Positions 54,467-55,174 of a DNA stretch of 55,174 nt are shown piece after piece. The stretch's first letter is position 1. Each line of letters begins with the position of its first letter. The notes under the pieces are model-generated. The model searched no databases, was not told the origin of the DNA, and saw nothing but the letters and a program-made list of their open reading frames with translations. Origin of the DNA: DASSFZ01 sp036514635 (lineage in GTDB: Bacteria > Chloroflexota > Anaerolineae > Fen-1058); the NCBI GenBank assembly GCA_036514635.1, contig DATBWU010000053.1, forward strand, positions 1 through 55,174. Reading direction: 5' to 3'. A program made the position numbers and the translations under genes.

Positions 54467-55174
54467 CTCCCGGCCTGCGCACACGGCAGCGCGGCGTCGC
54501 GGCGGCGCTCCTTTCGGCGATTTTTCTGGGCACCGCGCCGATTTGGGGTAAACAAGCGTACACCGCCGGCATAGCGCCGATCCCGCTCGCCGCGTGGCGC
54601 ATGTTGATCGCCGCCGCCGGTCTGTGGGCGGTCTATCTGGTGATCGGCCGGCGCTACATCTACATCTACCCGGCCGGGCTGCTCGGCTGTATGGCCATTG
54701 GCGTAGTGAACGGGTTGGGATCGCTGATGTACTACACCGGACTGCAGCGCGTCGATGCCGGCGTCGGGCAGATGGTCTACAGCCTGTACCCGTTCTTCCT
54801 CGTCATCTTCCTCCGCTTGGATGGACACCGTTTCTCCAGCCTGACGCTCTTGCGCCTGATCATGGCGATCTCCGCCGCCGCGCTCCTGACACAGACGGGC
54901 GACGGCCCGGTCGATTTCACCGGGTTCGGGCTGATGCTCGGCGCAGGGTTGGCTTACGCGCTGCATCTGGCAATCGGCCAGCGCGTGAGTTACGAGATGC
55001 CGGCGCAGACCTTAACGCTGTACGCCATCACGTCGATGGCGGCTGTGGTGTGCCTGGCGAACCTGATCGCCGGATGGGGGCCGGTCCCCGATGCCGCCTG
55101 GAATCCGACTCTCGGCCTCGCGCTCGTCACCGTCGCTTCGCGCTTGGGCATGTTCCTGGGCGTGAAGCGACTCG
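54463..55174 (+). CDS. EamA/DMT-family transporter (3' truncated by window)
   Basis: The frame from the ATG at 54463 stays open to the window edge (237 codons). It has the ten-helix drug/metabolite transporter pattern: the first helix AALLSAIFLGTAPIWGKQAY, then PIPLAAWRMLIAAAGLW, and in later helices GLGSLMYYTGLQRVDAGVGQMVYSLYPFF, as in EamA repeats. Such proteins export amino acids or metabolites. Translational coupling (ATGA) to the kinase and closeness to the threonine-synthase fusion make an amino-acid exporter plausible, but this is inference. The end of the gene is not in the window. Confidence 0.87.
   Translation, partial: MTPGLRTRQRGVAAALLSAIFLGTAPIWGKQAYTAGIAPIPLAAWRMLIAAAGLWAVYLVIGRRYIYIYPAGLLGCMAIGVVNGLGSLMYYTGLQRVDAGVGQMVYSLYPFFLVIFLRLDGHRFSSLTLLRLIMAISAAALLTQTGDGPVDFTGFGLMLGAGLAYALHLAIGQRVSYEMPAQTLTLYAITSMAAVVCLANLIAGWGPVPDAAWNPTLGLALVTVASRLGMFLGVKRL

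Overview
This is a GC-rich bacterial chromosome segment. The gene content suggests Chloroflexota, possibly Anaerolineae-like: very large soluble and membrane GAF-domain histidine kinases, an F420/LLM-type oxidoreductase, a UbiA-type prenyltransferase, and intergenic spaces full of imperfect dyad repeats. The phylum is an inference from content; no rRNA or other marker lies in the window. I saw no rRNA, tRNA, CRISPR array or prophage.

Layout. (1) 1-9.9 kb is a plus-strand metabolic run: the 3' part of tsaD, a GxxExxY protein inside hairpin repeats, a thiolase, a UbiA prenyltransferase, a small membrane protein, an SDR epimerase, an aldo/keto reductase, an LLM-class oxidoreductase, a small protein, an AI-2E-type permease and a carboxylesterase. 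(2) 10.1-13.1 kb (minus) holds a sulfate-type binding lipoprotein and an ABC ATPase whose C-terminus is fused to universal-stress-protein-like domains; no permease genes are present. (3) 13.5-15.1 kb has a membrane class III adenylate cyclase and a 42-residue membrane peptide. (4) 15.3-18.0 kb (minus) is a decayed type I restriction locus: hsdS, a REP-associated tyrosine transposase carrying its own REP palindrome inside its coding sequence, and a frameshifted, truncated hsdR. (5) 18.2-26.1 kb has a pterin carbinolamine dehydratase, a large STAND-like ATPase, two SnoaL-like proteins, a flavin monooxygenase-like protein, a frameshifted DUF2652-like gene, an unknown protein and a DedA protein.

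(6) 26.5-54.5 kb is a continuous two-component signalling island. A soluble REC-PAS-5xGAF histidine kinase and an OmpR-type regulator end at a clear terminator. They are followed by a long co-directional set: two stand-alone receivers, a PAS-GAF protein, an Nramp-like transporter, two membrane Cache-HAMP-GAF proteins, an orphan amino-acid-type binding lipoprotein, a third Cache-HAMP-GAF protein, and a 1727-residue GAF histidine kinase with two receivers. The four GAF sensors have no kinase domain; the only kinase in the set is the last gene. Downstream lies a threonine-synthase-like PLP enzyme fused in frame to a receiver domain, then a REC-histidine kinase. A DMT (EamA) transporter runs off the window edge.

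The strongest candidates for something undescribed are the threonine synthase-receiver fusion next to this kinase-poor sensor operon, the CysA-USP fusion without permeases, a 92/73-bp non-autonomous element with 10-bp target duplications, and degenerate dyad repeats that repeatedly begin on or next to the stop codon of the preceding gene.
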